Source: Azorinus chamasolen (lineage: Eukaryota > Mollusca > Bivalvia > Cardiida > Solecurtidae). From it: a stretch of 64,000 nt of DNA. The notes below the pieces were generated by a model, which saw only the letters and a list, made by a program, of their open reading frames with translations, was not told where the DNA came from and did no database searches. The position numbers and the translations under genes were made by a program. Positions 21,255-31,699 of this stretch are shown piece after piece; the first letter of the stretch is position 1; every line of letters starts with the position of its first letter. Location: assembly GCA_963576725.1 (NCBI GenBank), contig OY755241.1:57719071-57783070 (forward strand), read 5' to 3'.

Positions 21255-21655
21255 ATATTTAATCCATAAATGCACCTTTCTATGCTTTTGCAAACAGAGT
21301 AGACCCAGAGCAGACGGATCCCACATGTTCTGCTGTTTGTTTATGATATAATATAGATACATTTCTACAGTTTCTGCCATTCTCAAAATTCCTGCGATAC
21401 ATCTAAATTACAACTAATCTAATTACAGTAAAAATTCTCTATAACGGCCACTAAATTGGTATTTAGCGTAAATGGCTTCTTAAAGCAAGATGAAAGTAAA
21501 ACAGAACGCTCCTATAGGAGCGTTCTGTTTTACTTTCAGCTTGCTTTAAACTGCCATCTGCCTTTTACTAAAAAATACTTGATGTAATTAAATGGCCGTT
21601 ATAGAGAGGTTTTACTATAGTATTTCTTACACGAATATTCTTGGAGTAAAACAGG
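21255..21655 (+). mobile_element. Family C MITE containing D2a (C5)
   Basis: C head with CAAACAGAGTAGACCCAGAG and a shortened hairpin. The tail is split by D2a between CTAATTA and GTATTTCTTAC. Confidence 0.7.
21424..21618 (+). mobile_element. D2 MITE nested in C5 (D2a)
   Basis: D2 ends: TACAGTAAAAATTCTCTATA and TATAGAGAGGTTTTACTATA. CGGCCACTAAATT lies just inside. The core AGAACGCTCCTATAGGAGCG is palindromic, with arms AAGCAAGATGAAAGTAAAAC. A TA target is seen from the host sequence. Confidence 0.8.
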
Positions 21656-21850
21656 TGTGCAGATAAGATGCGTTAGTTAAAACATTTTCAAGAATAGCTT
21701 TTTTTATTATTTTTCCACCAAGCCCTATGTTGTGACCATTCTTTAGAATCGGCTCTTAAGCTTGGCGACGATTCTAAAGAGTGATCAAAATATAGTGTGC
21801 GGTTGAGAATGACGATTTTAGTATTTGCATACGCGTGTTTATCTGTTGCG
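21656..21850. mobile_element. Family F MITE (F4)
   Basis: CACCAAGCCCTATGTTGTGA, TTCTTTAGAATCGGCTC, a changed loop, then GACGATTCTAAAGAGTG and a decayed right end. Confidence 0.65.
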
Positions 21851-22245
21851 CTGGAGTAAAATGTTAAATCATCCCTCTGGTAGTTCAATTTTTTCCTTGG
21901 ATTGTGGAGTTCAAATACAGACAAGCATAAACTAGACTTATATAGTCTATCGGGTTTAAATTATTATATCAGATCAGGATAGTTTAAGAACGTATATGCA
22001 AATGACAGCTGTATATATCGATTTTAAATTCGGGATTTAGAGATATTATCTTCAAAACAGCTCTAATGCAGTCGGCCCCCAATGTTGAAATGTAAATCGT
22101 TTTTAATTTCTCCTGCGCAGACTGTTTAATTGGTGCTATATATCACAGTTTAAGTTTAATGTGAAAGTGTCACCACACTACGAAATACTTGTAGTGACAA
22201 TCCATATTGTACAGTTGTGTGATAAAGTTCTAAGCTTTATAGATA

Positions 22246-22383
22246 TACAGTTGAACCTCGATATCTCAAACTGCAAGGGACCATACAAATTACCTCGAGA
22301 TATCAGAGGTTCGAGTCATACAATATCTAATCTGAACAAATTTCACAAAATAATGCAGGACTAAAGTAATGTTGAAAGCTCGT
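22246..22383 (+). mobile_element. D4 MITE, left half (D4e)
   Basis: Left end TACAGTTGAACCTCGATATC. It stops inside the core at GTTGAAAGCTC, just before the palindrome centre, and is joined there to a family I copy. Confidence 0.7.
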
Positions 22384-22625
22384 GTTGTGAAAATTGAATA
22401 CCGCTTAAGCCGGTACTGGGAGCGTGAGTAGTATTGGACTTTAAATAACTGTTCATGAACAAACTCAATAAAACGAATCTGCAATTTTTACTTTTCGAAT
22501 TGCTGCATTTGCTTTCGAAGGGTCTCCTACTTTCTGAATTTATGTACACCACGCCAGCAAGTGTTAAGTGATCGTGTGACGGTCGTAAAAAAGTCGCCCC
22601 GTAATTCATTCTCAGTGTTGTTATG
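22384..22625 (-). mobile_element. Family I repeat (I2)
   Basis: AAAATTGAATACCGCTTAAG, a GCATTTGCTTTCGAAGGGTC block, and ATTCATTCTCAGTGTTGTTA. The centre matches other family I copies in inverse orientation to 20612. Confidence 0.6.
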
Positions 22626-22671
22626 AATTATTGTTTTATCCTCCGATATCATAAATGTCAGTGATTCTAGT

Positions 22672-22815
22672 CATGAAAATGGAATAGAGTTTAAGCCGGT
22701 TCTATGGGGGCGTGAAAAGTACATGCATTACACTTTAATTAACTTCTCATGAAAACATTCAATAAATCCGAGTCAGCAATGTTCTCTTTTCGCATGCTGC
22801 CATAATGCTTTCGAA
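22672..22815 (-). mobile_element. Family I fragment (I3)
   Basis: A second tandemly placed partial copy with TTTAAGCCGGTTCTATGGGG and CATGAAAACATTCAATAAAT. Confidence 0.55.
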
Positions 22816-22827
22816 CAAGTATTATCA

Positions 22828-22994
22828 CTTGTCCTTAAGACAGATAGCAGCTTAATGCAGGTTTAATGGCATACTGAATGCTCCTCTTGGAACTTTTTGC
22901 ATGATTTTTACCCTGCATTAAGAAGCCACCTGCCTAAAAAGTAACATCAATTCTTCTGTACTGAAATTCGAGTAAATGAGGTTTAGCTGTATTA
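22828..22994 (+). mobile_element. D3 MITE, left end lost (D3b)
   Basis: CTTAAGACAGATAGCAGCTT to ATGAGGTTTAGCTGTA. Palindrome GAATGCTCCTCTTGGAACTTT is degraded. Confidence 0.6.
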
Positions 22995-23090
22995 TAGTAA
23001 CATAACGAGCAATGTTTTGCTGTTTTATTTTTGTCTCGCCAATCAATTCAAGCGCTGGAAATATTTGACCAAGACAAAAATCACCTGTAT

Positions 23091-23299
23091 TAACAGTAAA
23101 ACCTCTCTATAACGGCCGCTAAATTGTGTTAATTAGTTGGTATTTGGGGAAGGTGACTGCTTAAAGCAAGGTGAAAGTAAAACAGAACGCTCCTATACGA
23201 GCGTTCTGTTTCACTTTCACCTTGCTTTAAGCAGCAACATGCCTTTAGCACAGAATACTTTATGTAGTTTAGTGGCCGTTATAGAGAGGTTTTACTGTA
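23091..23299 (+). mobile_element. D2 MITE (D2b)
   Basis: TAACAGTAAAACCTCTCTAT to ATAGAGAGGTTTTACTGTA. Core AGAACGCTCCTATACGAGCG, with arms AAAGCAAGGTGAAAGTAAAA nearly perfect over about 30 bp per side. Confidence 0.8.
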
Positions 23300-23309
23300 G
23301 TCACCTTTG

Positions 23310-23560
23310 TTTATACCGTTCGTTCGTATAAACGCCTTTTCAAGCATTTGCGATCAGAAAAGACCAAGATCTGAAGGCTAATATAGGAGCCGTTTCATCA
23401 GGGTCTGCTCTGTTTGCTTGTGATATAATATAGATATGATGCTACAGTTCCTGCCTTGGTCATACAAGCCTGTGCCCATGTTCCATAACATATTAATCTA
23501 ATGAAAATTTAACTTTGGTAATATTTGTAGATGAATATTGACCAGGGGGAAGTGTTAGTG
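23310..23560 (+). mobile_element. Family C MITE (C6)
   Basis: Diverged copy with AAACGCCTTTTCAAGC, GAAGGCTAATATAGGAGCC and TCAGGGTCTGCTCTGTTTGC. TTAA ends not preserved. Confidence 0.6.
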
Positions 23561-23628
23561 GATTCTTTATGGACGTTAAGCATTTTAAGAACAAGTATTG
23601 GTGTTAACTCCACAATATGTTTGTCCTT

Positions 23629-23857
23629 TATCCCTTTACCTCATAGGTTATTTTTAGATACAACCTCTTTGAATAAATGTACCGAAAAGGACCATTAACT
23701 AGAGAAAAGGAAAATTTGAAGAATTTTGTAGTTGGAAACCAATGTGATAAATAGAGCAATTGCTCCTATAGGAGCAAATGCTCTATTTATCACAATGATT
23801 TCAAAAAGTGACGTTTACAGAGGCGTCAAAAGTTATCAATATGAGGGAATGGGTTAA
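23629..23857 (+). mobile_element. Family A MITE (A8)
   Basis: Left TATCCCTTTACCTC, right GAATGGGTTAA. Palindrome AATTGCTCCTATAGGAGCAA with few mismatches in the outer arms. Confidence 0.8.
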
Positions 23858-24158
23858 AGCGCAACAATGACGTTCAATCGCTAATTCATTAAGTTGAGAA
23901 CAGAACATCGTTAATTTAGAGAATTTGAATATGTGATGACATAGAATTACCGAGAAAATGCTTTCATAAATGAAGAAGAATTCGTGTTTCAATGAAATAA
24001 AAAAATGATTGATTCATGAAACTATAAAAGTAATCTTATACAGTTGAATTTGTAATATCGTGACTTAATGATGTTGAAAACGTTAAATGCGTTAAATTGA
24101 TATCCTGAATTCATGACGTTGATATCGTGATTCGTGAAATGTTGAAATCACTACACCA

Positions 24159-24413
24159 TTTACCCTTTACTCCATAAATACGCCTTTCTATGCCTTTGAA
24201 AACAGAGTAGACCCAGATCAGACGGCTCCTACAGGAGCTGTCTGATCAGGATCTGCTCTGTTTGCTCACGAGTTTATATACATGTAAATCTGTTTCTACA
24301 GCTTCTGCTACGGCCAAAATTCCTATTTTCATGTGCTATGATAACATATTGATCTAATAAATACCCATGACGTCATTATTTCTTACATGAATATTCATTG
24401 AGGATATGGTTAA
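24159..24413 (+). mobile_element. Family C MITE (C7)
   Basis: TTTACCCTTTACTCCATA to GGATATGGTTAA. Perfect hairpin tip GACGGCTCCTACAGGAGCTGTC within CAGATCA...TGATCAGG arms. Confidence 0.75.
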
Positions 24414-24669
24414 TGTCTCAATATGCCTTTTATACAACACTTATCTCACCTATTTATCCCATTGTCGCTATTTATGAAAACGTCTATATTCACATCGCCC
24501 ACGCATTATTTTAATGTATCCAATGCGTGTTTTATATGCAAACAAATCAATTGATTACTAAACCAATACAAAGATAAATGCGTTTGATTACCATTATACT
24601 ACATACAGGTTCCATTATTACCAGCATCGCACGAATGACATCATTATCTTCACCAGTACTGCACTTATT

Positions 24670-24864
24670 TACAGTAAAATCTCGATTATTCGAACACTAA
24701 AATACGTATTACTATTGATCTTTAAGACAGCTGGCAGCTAAATGCATAGTGAAATTCATGCAGAAAGCTCCTTTATGACCTTCACCATGCATTACGCAAT
24801 CACCTGCCTAAAAGGGTCTAAATTCTTCTATAACGAAAATTCGAACATTCGAGATTTTATTGTA
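24670..24864 (+). mobile_element. D3 MITE (D3c)
   Basis: TACAGTAAAATCTCGATTAT to CATTCGAGATTTTATTGTA. The left TCTTTAAGACAGCTGGC site is empty here, showing the target later used by A9 and A12 elsewhere. The right palindrome arm is mostly deleted. Confidence 0.8.
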
Positions 24865-24892
24865 GTTCTCTTGCTATACAATTGATCTCTTC

Positions 24893-25137
24893 TTAAAACC
24901 CTTCAACCACTAATATTCATGTACAAAATAATGACATCATGAATATTAATTAGAGTCACTTTTATCATTGAATATGAACACAGGAAATGCTGGCCATGGC
25001 AGACACTGTAGAATCATATCTGGTTTATAATCAAATGGAGGAGGCCTTAATCAGACGTCTCCTATAGCAGCCGTCTGATCTGGGTTTACTCTGTTTGCAA
25101 AGGCCTAGAACGGACTATATTTGAAGTAAAAGGGTTA
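24893..25137 (-). mobile_element. Family C MITE (C8)
   Basis: TTAAAACCCTTCAACC to AAAAGGGTTAA. Hairpin AATCAGACGTCTCCTATAGC with AGCCGTCTGATC. Confidence 0.7.
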
Positions 25138-25149
25138 ATCTTCGAGTGG

Positions 25150-25218
25150 CAAACAGTTTGAATCCTGATGAGACCCCTTATCTATTCGGCGTCTCTTCTG
25201 GATCACACTATTTAAAAA
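25150..25218 (+). mobile_element. Family H core fragment
   Basis: GCAAACAGTTTGAATCCTGA and CGGCGTCTCTTCTGGATC remain of the H palindrome. Confidence 0.55.
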
Positions 25219-25308
25219 ATGCAAGGCAAGTATTGCTCATCTAGATACGGCGTGTACCATCAACAATCTGAATGCAGAAACCGTTACTGTGATTCCGATC
25301 TTTCCTGA

Positions 25309-25484
25309 TACAGTAAACCATGTCTAAACCGGAATTCTAATCGAGAATAATTTAGATACTTTTAGGCGGATGTCTACTTAGAGGAGCTTTCTGTATGACT
25401 TTCATCCTGCATTCAGCTGCCACCTGTCTCTAAGACCGATATTTATACTAAATTGAACGTCCGGTTTAGAGAGGTTTTACTGTA
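25309..25484 (+). mobile_element. D5 MITE (D5c)
   Basis: TACAGTAAACCATGTCTAAA to TAGAGAGGTTTTACTGTA. As in D5b, the left arm of the core is missing (GTCTACTTAGAGGAGCTTTC). It abuts the 63-bp array. Confidence 0.75.
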
Positions 25485-25485
25485 T

Positions 25486-26112
25486 ATATTCAGAATGGTT
25501 GCAGTTTAATGTACTCGTCACTTTCGCTGCCAATGTCGCATCTGATCTATATTTAGAATGGTTGCAGTTTAATGTACTTTTCTGTTTCGCTGCCAATGTC
25601 GCATCTAATCTATATTTAGATTGTTTGCAGTTTAATGTACTTGTCTCTTTCGCTGCCAATGTCGCATCTGATCTATATTTAGATTGTTTGCAGTTTAATG
25701 TACTTGTGTCTTTCGCTGCCAATGTCGCATCTGATCTATATTTAGGTTGTTTGCAGTTTAATGTACTTGTCTATTTCGCTGCCAATGTCGCATCTGATCT
25801 ATATTTAGAATGGTTGCAGTTTAATGTACGTGTCTGTTTTGCTGCCAATGTCACATCTGATCTATATTTAGGTTGTTTGCAGTTTAATGTACTCGTCTGT
25901 TTCGCTGCCAATGTCGCATCTGATCTATAGTTAGGTTGTTTGCAGTTTAATGTACTCGTCTGTTTCGCTGCCAATGTCGCATCTGATCTATATTTAGAAT
26001 GGTTGCAGTTTAATGTACTCGTCTGTTTCGTTGCCAATGTCGCATCTGATCTATATTTAGGTTGTTTGCAGTTTAATGTACTTGTGTCTTTCGCTGCCAA
26101 TGTTGCATATGT
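25486..26112 (+). repeat. 63-bp tandem array, ten units, no indels
   Basis: GCAGTTTAATGTAC occurs at 25501, 25564, 25627, 25690, 25753, 25816, 25879, 25942, 26005 and 26068, exactly 63 bp apart. Units differ by substitutions only. Because 63 is 21 codons, frames stay open on both strands: plus FAANVASDLYLEWLQFNVLV, minus YRSDATLAAKQTSTLNCN. The plus frame has its first stop near 25930, and the minus frame is cut by a TAG near 25770. Coding is not established. Confidence 0.9.
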
Positions 26113-26119
26113 TATCTTT

Positions 26120-26180
26120 GCAAACAGTTTGGATGGTGGGTAACTCGGCGTCTCATTAGGATCCAAATCGTTTGTTAAAA
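26120..26180 (+). mobile_element. Family H core fragment
   Basis: TTTGCAAACAGTTTGGATGG and CTCGGCGTCTCATTAGGATC directly follow the 63-bp array. Confidence 0.55.
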
Positions 26181-26248
26181 ATAAAAATGAAGACAAAATA
26201 AACAAGAGTAATCAAATGAACACATGTGTCACCTGTTAGAAGTTGCTG

Positions 26249-26295
26249 GGACAGACAGACAGACGGGCAGACAGACAGACAGACAGACGACGGAA
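26249..26295 (+). repeat. GACA microsatellite
   Basis: An impure GACA tract (GGGACAGACAGACAGACGGG and onward). Tracts of this type usually mark J/P/L-class elements, but no tandem units are evident here. Confidence 0.7.
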
Positions 26296-26646
26296 AAGCG
26301 ATATTATGTGACACATTGCCTCTCGGCAGGTGATACAAAAATGTAGCAGACGACAAAGTTTGCAGATGACACAATTTGGTAGCGAAAGAGCTAAAGTAAA
26401 TGCAGATGATTACTAGACATTGTCGTTCAAACTTAAAGTAGAAAATCGGTTTTAAAAGCTTCTTCGACAATATTACCCACTTTAAGCAGAGTAGTAGCAC
26501 TCAAATTGGATTGGGTCATACTGAATTCACTTTGCATTGAGTTTATTGCAGCTGTTACGAAAGTTTACTTCATTTAATTGGAAGCGAAAACTGAGAAACA
26601 AGAAGAAGTGCATACGTAACGTACAAATTTATGCCAACACTTATTT

Positions 26647-26898
26647 ATAACCCTTTCCTTCATATAAACTCGTTTTCACGAATTTGCAAACATAGTAGAC
26701 CCAGAGCAGACGGCTCCTATAGGAGTCGTCTGATAGGAGTCGTCTGATCAGGATGTTTTCTGTTTGCTTATGGAATACTTTTTAAAATGGTTACACTATT
26801 CCACCTTCCATATCTCATTATATCATTGTAACTATTTTTTCCATGAATGTTAAGTAGGTACTGAAAATTAAAATAAAAATAGAATAAGGAAAGGGTTA
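26647..26898 (+). mobile_element. Family C MITE (C9)
   Basis: TATAACCCTTTCCTTCATAT to GGAAAGGGTTAA. The hairpin tip is locally duplicated: ATAGGAGTCGTCTG appears twice. Confidence 0.75.
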
Positions 26899-26926
26899 AC
26901 ATGGGTGTTGAACAGAATGTGGCTGC

Positions 26927-27331
26927 TTAACCCTTACCCATATACAGTAAAACCTCGATTATCCGAACACTAAAATACGTATTATTATCGATCTTTAAGA
27001 CAGGTGGCAGCTTAATGCATGGTGAAAGTCATGCAGAAAGCTCCTCTAGGAGCTTTCTGCATGACTTTCATCATGTATTAAGCAGCCACCTGCCTAAAAG
27101 GGTCTAAATTCGTTTAGAACGAAAATTCGAATAATCGAGGTTTTACTGTATAAACGTTTTTCACGCCTTCGCAAACAGAGTAGGCCTAGATCAGATGAAT
27201 CCTGTAGGAGTCATCTGATCAAGATCTGTTCTATTTCCTTTTGAACGTAAAATAGACTTGACTCTACAGATTCTACTAAAACCAAACCTTCATGTAACCA
27301 AATTACATTATAAAGGTACAACTAATAACTA
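26927..27331 (+). mobile_element. Family C MITE containing D3d (C10)
   Basis: TTAACCCTTACCCATA is interrupted by D3d and resumes TAAACGTTTTTCACGCC. Hairpin CAGATGAATCCTGTAGGAGTC with TCATCTGATC. The far end meets B4 at a TTAA. Confidence 0.7.
26943..27150 (+). mobile_element. D3 MITE nested in C10 (D3d)
   Basis: The best D3 copy. Ends TACAGTAAAACCTCGATTAT and ATAATCGAGGTTTTACTGTA are exact complements. The core GCAGAAAGCTCCTCTAGGAG with its mirror and TCATGCA arms is nearly perfect for about 60 bp. A TA target is visible against the C head. Confidence 0.85.
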
Positions 27332-27582
27332 TTAACTCTTTTGGCGCCAAATTTAAAAAATGTCGTCTGCAATAATAATTTCATATTAAATATAATTCTA
27401 AACTAAATAATAAAGGTATAGTAGTAAAACATTTTTTTTGAAAAACCTGTATGCTTGGGCTAAAATAATACAGAAAACAGTGAAGTCCCAGGTCAGATGC
27501 CGCCTTGAAAAGGCGGCATCTGACCTGGGACTGCACTGTTTTCAATAGTGCCAACAGGCGACATTGGCGCCGAAAGAGTTAA
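27332..27582 (+). mobile_element. Family B MITE (B4)
   Basis: A clear full copy: TTAACTCTTTTGGCGCCAA and TTGGCGCCGAAAGAGTTAA, with exact TTAA repeats. Hairpin AGTCCCAGGTCAGATGCCGC, tip CCTTGAAAAGG. Confidence 0.85.
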
Positions 27583-27622
27583 TGATCTCATAATTGTCCT
27601 ACGTTTATAACCACCGCGTGCC

Positions 27623-27863
27623 TTAACCTATTGCTCCATAAATACACGTTTCTGTGCTTTTGCAAGCAGAGTAGACATAGATCAGACGGTTTCTATAGAA
27701 ACCATCTGTTAAGGGTATGCTTTATTTGCTCATAATATAATACAATTGGTTCTACTGTCTTGGACACAAAATCCCGATTTCATATGCCATTATAAAAACA
27801 CAGCTAATTAATATCCGTGGTGCTATTATTTATTTCATGAATATTCATGGAGTAAAGGGTTAA
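27623..27863 (+). mobile_element. Family C MITE (C11)
   Basis: TTAACCTATTGCTCC to GAGTAAAGGGTTAA. Hairpin GACGGTTTCTATAGAAACCATC: the usual GGCTCC stem base pairs have changed on both sides, keeping complementarity. Confidence 0.8.
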
Positions 27864-28114
27864 AACCCCTGATTATAACCTTATTATTGCCGATTATTAG
27901 TATTTTCAATATGTTATGGAAGGCAATATATGCCAGAACATATATCGCATATATACTCCATAGATTTTTGAAAGGCTTTGGACTCACCAACGAGTACGTG
28001 TGTAATATGCACGCAATATAAGTCAATTACTAAACACGATGTACAAGATGAATGTTACCAAGGCTTGGAATACGGCGACTGACAACAATAATTAGATAAT
28101 GGTGCCTATTCACA

Positions 28115-28190
28115 TACTAAACCCGTCCTTTCCCACCAAATTCTATGTTGTAACCACTCTTTAGAATCGCTTCCCACCAAGAGCATAGGT
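28115..28190. mobile_element. Family F fragment (F5)
   Basis: CCACCAAATTCTATGTTGTA, CCACTCTTTAGAATCG, then CCACCAAGAGCATAGG; truncated near the centre. Confidence 0.5.
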
Positions 28191-28404
28191 TTGTTTTAGA
28201 CATATTAAGGAGCTCGTCTTGAAAATACTAATACCATCTAATTTGGACCTTTGTAGTAACATACATTATGCTACGTAAAAATTAAACCAATCATTGCATA
28301 GGTATACTCTATTAAGTAGCTTTCTGATGTCAACAGCAACACCATCAGTATTCAGTAATGTGTGTACTATTTGGACATCCATCGCAACCTTAAAATATAC
28401 ATAT

Positions 28405-28515
28405 ACAGTAGCTCCGCTTTCTGCATAATTTTCGTCCTGCATTAAGCTACCACCTGCCTCTGCCACCAATCATGCTCCTTTTTGGTGGTCTCATTAGGGG
28501 GGGGGGTTACTGTAT
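28405..28515 (+). mobile_element. D1 MITE, right half
   Basis: It begins at the palindrome centre (AGCTCCGCTTTCTGCATAAT) and continues to the right end GGGGTTACTGTA. The left half was lost. Confidence 0.65.
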
Positions 28516-28737
28516 TTTGGTCTGCAACTGTTTAGCATGCAGATCCTTGAAGTAAGTAAACTTACTTAATTGCAATACCCTTGTTACACGTGATAATAAA
28601 GTAATATATGAGGATTTTCAATTGGACATATTGTTGTACATCTAGACGGAACTTTAGGATGCCCAAAGGAAATCATGCAAAATGGCTGTCGTGATTCCGC
28701 GACAGTAAAAATCTACTTAACACTGTGCGATACCATA

Positions 28738-28934
28738 TACAGCAGAACCCCTCTAATGCGACCACTTAAAGAATAAACATTGATGTCTTTATAAGCGGGT
28801 GGTTGCTTAATTCAGGACAAAAGTAATACAGAAAGCTTTCTGCATTGCTTTTGTCCTAAATAAAGCTACCACCTGCACCTAGCACCCGGAATTATACCTT
28901 TTTTAGGTGGTAGCATTAGTGGAGTTTTACTGTA
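28738..28934 (+). mobile_element. D1 MITE (D1c)
   Basis: TACAGCAGAACCCCTCTAAT to TTAGTGGAGTTTTACTGTA. Core AATACAGAAAGCTTTCTGCA has lost the CTCCTATAGGAG tip but remains palindromic. Confidence 0.8.
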
Positions 28935-28944
28935 CAGTAACAAG

Positions 28945-29040
28945 TCGATACTTCAAATTTAAGTAATGAAGAATTGATGCTTAATGCAGGGTGAAAGTCA
29001 TGCAGAAAGATCCTACAGGATTAAGCTGAAGATCATTAAC
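28945..29040 (+). mobile_element. D3-like fragment
   Basis: GATGCTTAATGCAGGGTGAA, CATGCAGAAAGATCCTACAG, then GATTAAGCTG; the right arm is collapsed. Confidence 0.5.
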
Positions 29041-29045
29041 GTAAG

Positions 29046-29254
29046 TACAGTAAACCCCCGCTAATGCGACCACCTAAAATAGGTATAATTCTTGGTGCTA
29101 GAGGCAGGTGGTAGCTTAATGCAAGACAAACGTAATGCAGAAAGCTACTAGAGGAGCTTTCTGCACTACTTTTGTCCTGCATTAAGCAACCACCTGCTTA
29201 TAAAGACATGTATGATTATTAATTAAGTTGTCGCATAAGAGGGGTTCTATTGTA
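29046..29254 (-). mobile_element. D1 MITE (D1d)
   Basis: TACAGTAAACCCCCGCTAAT to AGAGGGGTTCTATTGTA. Core AGAAAGCTACTAGAGGAGCT, with arms TTAATGCAAGACAAACGTAA. Confidence 0.8.
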
Positions 29255-29469
29255 TTTTAATGTTCGAATAATCGAGGGTGTACTGTGTCATACGCAAATC
29301 ACCAACAAGATTCAAGGTGAGAGCACTATAAATTTAATGTTTTCAATGCATCTGTACTTTATGAAGTTACGTTTTCCTTAATGAAATTAAATTGGCTATT
29401 TATTTGTCATGATCGGGTTGCACAAATCGATAAATAAGCAGCGCTATGCAAACTAAGACATCTGCGGTT

Positions 29470-29555
29470 GTACCGACAGGGGTCCAGATAAGGTGCGTTA
29501 CTTTCAACATTTTCGGCTTATCCGTGTTCGTGATATCAAAGCTCAGCTGCAATTT
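29470..29555. mobile_element. F left end joined to D4 right end
   Basis: GGGGTCCAGATAAGGTGCGT is a family F outer end. It passes directly into GGCTTATCCGTGTTCGTGAT, a D4 right end. Confidence 0.45.
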
Positions 29556-30086
29556 TATAGCACGATATAAAGTATGCATGTGATATATGCATATGCATTT
29601 CATGATCTGAGCCAAGTAAATATTTCAAATCGAACATAGATGAATGAAATGATTTTTGGGGGATATACCTTTACAGAAAGATGAGCTTTTACCCACGTGG
29701 GTTTTCTGTAATTATGTTCAAAATATACGAACGTGTCACCTTGTAAACAGTACAGACGTTTTTGCGCGGATTCAAATCATGTATAGTTGTATGCACAAAG
29801 CCTATTATGCCGCTAATATATTGTCTCTGAAGTCACATTAAACCATTGGCAGAAACTAATGAAGTGTGTACGGATGGACGATAGTGGAAGACATTCCGCC
29901 TTCAAACAGAAGTCCGTTTTTGTGTCATGACTCGTGGATATTATACGACTTCTAGAAGAGATTATCGAGCACTCTGTCACGTATATTAGTTATTGTGGTA
30001 ACCCAAATGGAATACCGTGTGTTAATCATGTAATACAATATACAGTCCATTCGGTATTGAAATATTAAATCTGCAAGAGGATTTGG
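29556..30086. other. No recognised feature
   Basis: AT-rich. The 61-codon plus frame at 29656-29841 has no recognisable motif and is not supported. Confidence 0.4.
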
Positions 30087-30145
30087 AATGACAGTCGTCG
30101 ATCAGAGAGCTCCATTAAGAGCCCTCTTATCTGGGTTAACATGGC
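30087..30145 (+). mobile_element. C-like hairpin fragment
   Basis: GATCAGAGAGCTCCATTAAG and AGCCCTCTTATCTGGGT remain of a variant C hairpin, upstream of B5. Confidence 0.5.
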
Positions 30146-30392
30146 TTAACCTTTTTACCGCCAATGTCGCATAAATGCACCACGACAAATGGTGCAGTCC
30201 CAGATCAGACGCCGCCTTTTCAAGGCGGCGTCTGATCAGGGATTTCACTTTTTGTCTCAGTCTCTAGTTCTATATCTGTGGTTTATTACTTTGAAGTTTA
30301 AATTTATTTATGTCATTTCCATAATTTACCGAAATATTTTTACAAAACAGTGCTGTAGACGACAATTAGAAATTTGCCGCCGAAAGGGATAA
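30146..30392 (-). mobile_element. Family B MITE (B5)
   Basis: TTAACCTTTTTACCGCCAAT to GCCGCCGAAAGGGATAA. Palindrome GACGCCGCCTTTTCAAGGCG with arms CAGATCA/TGATCAG. Confidence 0.8.
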
Positions 30393-30616
30393 TTTGAAGC
30401 TAATTCGTTTCCAACATTCAAATGGTTCAGTCGGTGATCTACCGAGGCCATCTAACGACACTGTAGCTAAATGTGTGTCATACATATATAGAGCAGACTG
30501 TAAAAGTTAATTGCTTGAAAGTTTACATCTTGGAGCAAATGGGATTAAATCCTGCATCCTGTTAGTTTTCTATATTTTAAACCCTACTACAAAACTTTCA
30601 TATTATTTCTTTATAA

Positions 30617-30805
30617 TACAGTAGAACCCCTCTAATGGGACCATGTACTGAACAAACATGACAGTCTTTATCAGCAGGTTGTTGCTTAATGCATAACAGA
30701 AGTAATACAGAAAGCTCCTGTATTACTTTTGTCCTGCATTAAGCTACCACCTGCATCTAGCTCCCATAAGTATACCTCTTGTAGGTGGTCGCATTAGAGG
30801 GTATA
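30617..30805 (+). mobile_element. D1 MITE (D1e)
   Basis: TACAGTAGAACCCCTCTAAT; the right end is decayed (TTAGAGGGTATATACAG). The core tip is deleted (GAAAGCTCCTGTATTACTTT). Confidence 0.7.
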
Positions 30806-30845
30806 TACAGAGCAACAGATAAAGGTGTGAACTTAAATATGAAAA

Positions 30846-30942
30846 TCATATTTTCTCCACCAAATCCTATGCTGTGACAACTCTTTAGGGTTTGGTGGAG
30901 AAATAAAGAAGTTATTCTTGAAAATGTTTTAATTTACGCGTC
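30846..30942. mobile_element. Family F MITE, centre deleted (F6)
   Basis: CTCCACCAAATCCTATGCTG, CTCTTTAGGGTTTGGTGGAG: the two arms are joined with most of the stem missing. C12 is inserted in its right flank. Confidence 0.6.
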
Positions 30943-31167
30943 TTAACCCTTTACTCCATAAACACGCCTTTGCAAACAGTAGCTGTCTGATCAGGATCTG
31001 CTCTGTTTGCTTATGATATATTATAGATACGGTTCTATAGATACGGTTCTACACTTTCTACTATGTCCAATCACGTTCCATGTCCATGTCCTATTATAAC
31101 AGTTAGCCTGATTAATATTCATGACGTCATTAATTCTTGCATAAATATTCATGGAGAAAAGGGGTAA
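30943..31167 (+). mobile_element. Family C MITE (C12)
   Basis: TTAACCCTTTACTCCATAAA to GAAAAGGGGTAA. Left hairpin arm lost (GCAAACAGTAGCTGTCTGAT). A 16-bp duplication TATAGATACGGTTCTA occurs inside. Confidence 0.7.
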
Positions 31168-31189
31168 AATTATCTGGACCTCTGTATAC

Positions 31190-31607
31190 GGTACAACCCT
31201 GGTAGTTCGAACGCTAAAGCAAGTATCATGGTCGATCTTTAACCCATTCCCTCATATTGACGACTTTTGACGCCTCTGTAAAAGTCACGTTGCGAAACCA
31301 TTGTGATAGGAGCAAATGCTCTATTCATCACAATGGTTTTAAACTACGAAATTCTGAATTTTTCCCTTTCCCTAGTTAATGTTCCTTTTCGGTAGATTTA
31401 TTCAAAGAGGTTGTATCTAAATATTGCCTACGATGTAATGGGTTAAGACAGGTGGCAACATAATGCACGGTGAAAACCGTGCAGACAGTTCCTAGGCGCT
31501 TTCTGCAATACTTTTACCCTGTATATTAAGCAGCCATCTAAAAATCTAACTAGAAAGGCATCAATTCTTCATTACTGAAATTTCGAAGTATCGCATTTTT
31601 CCTGTAT
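31190..31607 (+). mobile_element. D3 MITE containing A9 (D3f)
   Basis: GGTAGTTCGAACGCTAAAGC, GATCTTTAA, then A9, then TTAAGACAGGTGGC and the decayed D3 core and right end (CGCATTTTTCCTGTA). Confidence 0.7.
31240..31446 (-). mobile_element. Family A MITE nested in D3f (A9)
   Basis: TTAACCCATTCCCTCATATT to GATGTAATGGGTTAA, with duplicated TTAA inside TCTTTAAGACAGG of the host, a direct demonstration of the TTAA target. The left stem is shortened (CATTGTGATAGGAGCAAATG). Confidence 0.85.
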
Positions 31608-31699
31608 CTAGAAAATCTAGATATTACAAAATCAATATACAATTAATGATATGGTGTACCCTGTCTCAGAGCTACAGATAACGATGTGTACCCAAATAC

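Noticed and set aside
25499..26205. Repeat protein gene on either strand
   Set aside because: Open frames on both strands are an automatic result of a 63-bp period. Stops and lack of start context leave coding unproven; kept as a repeat and a finding.
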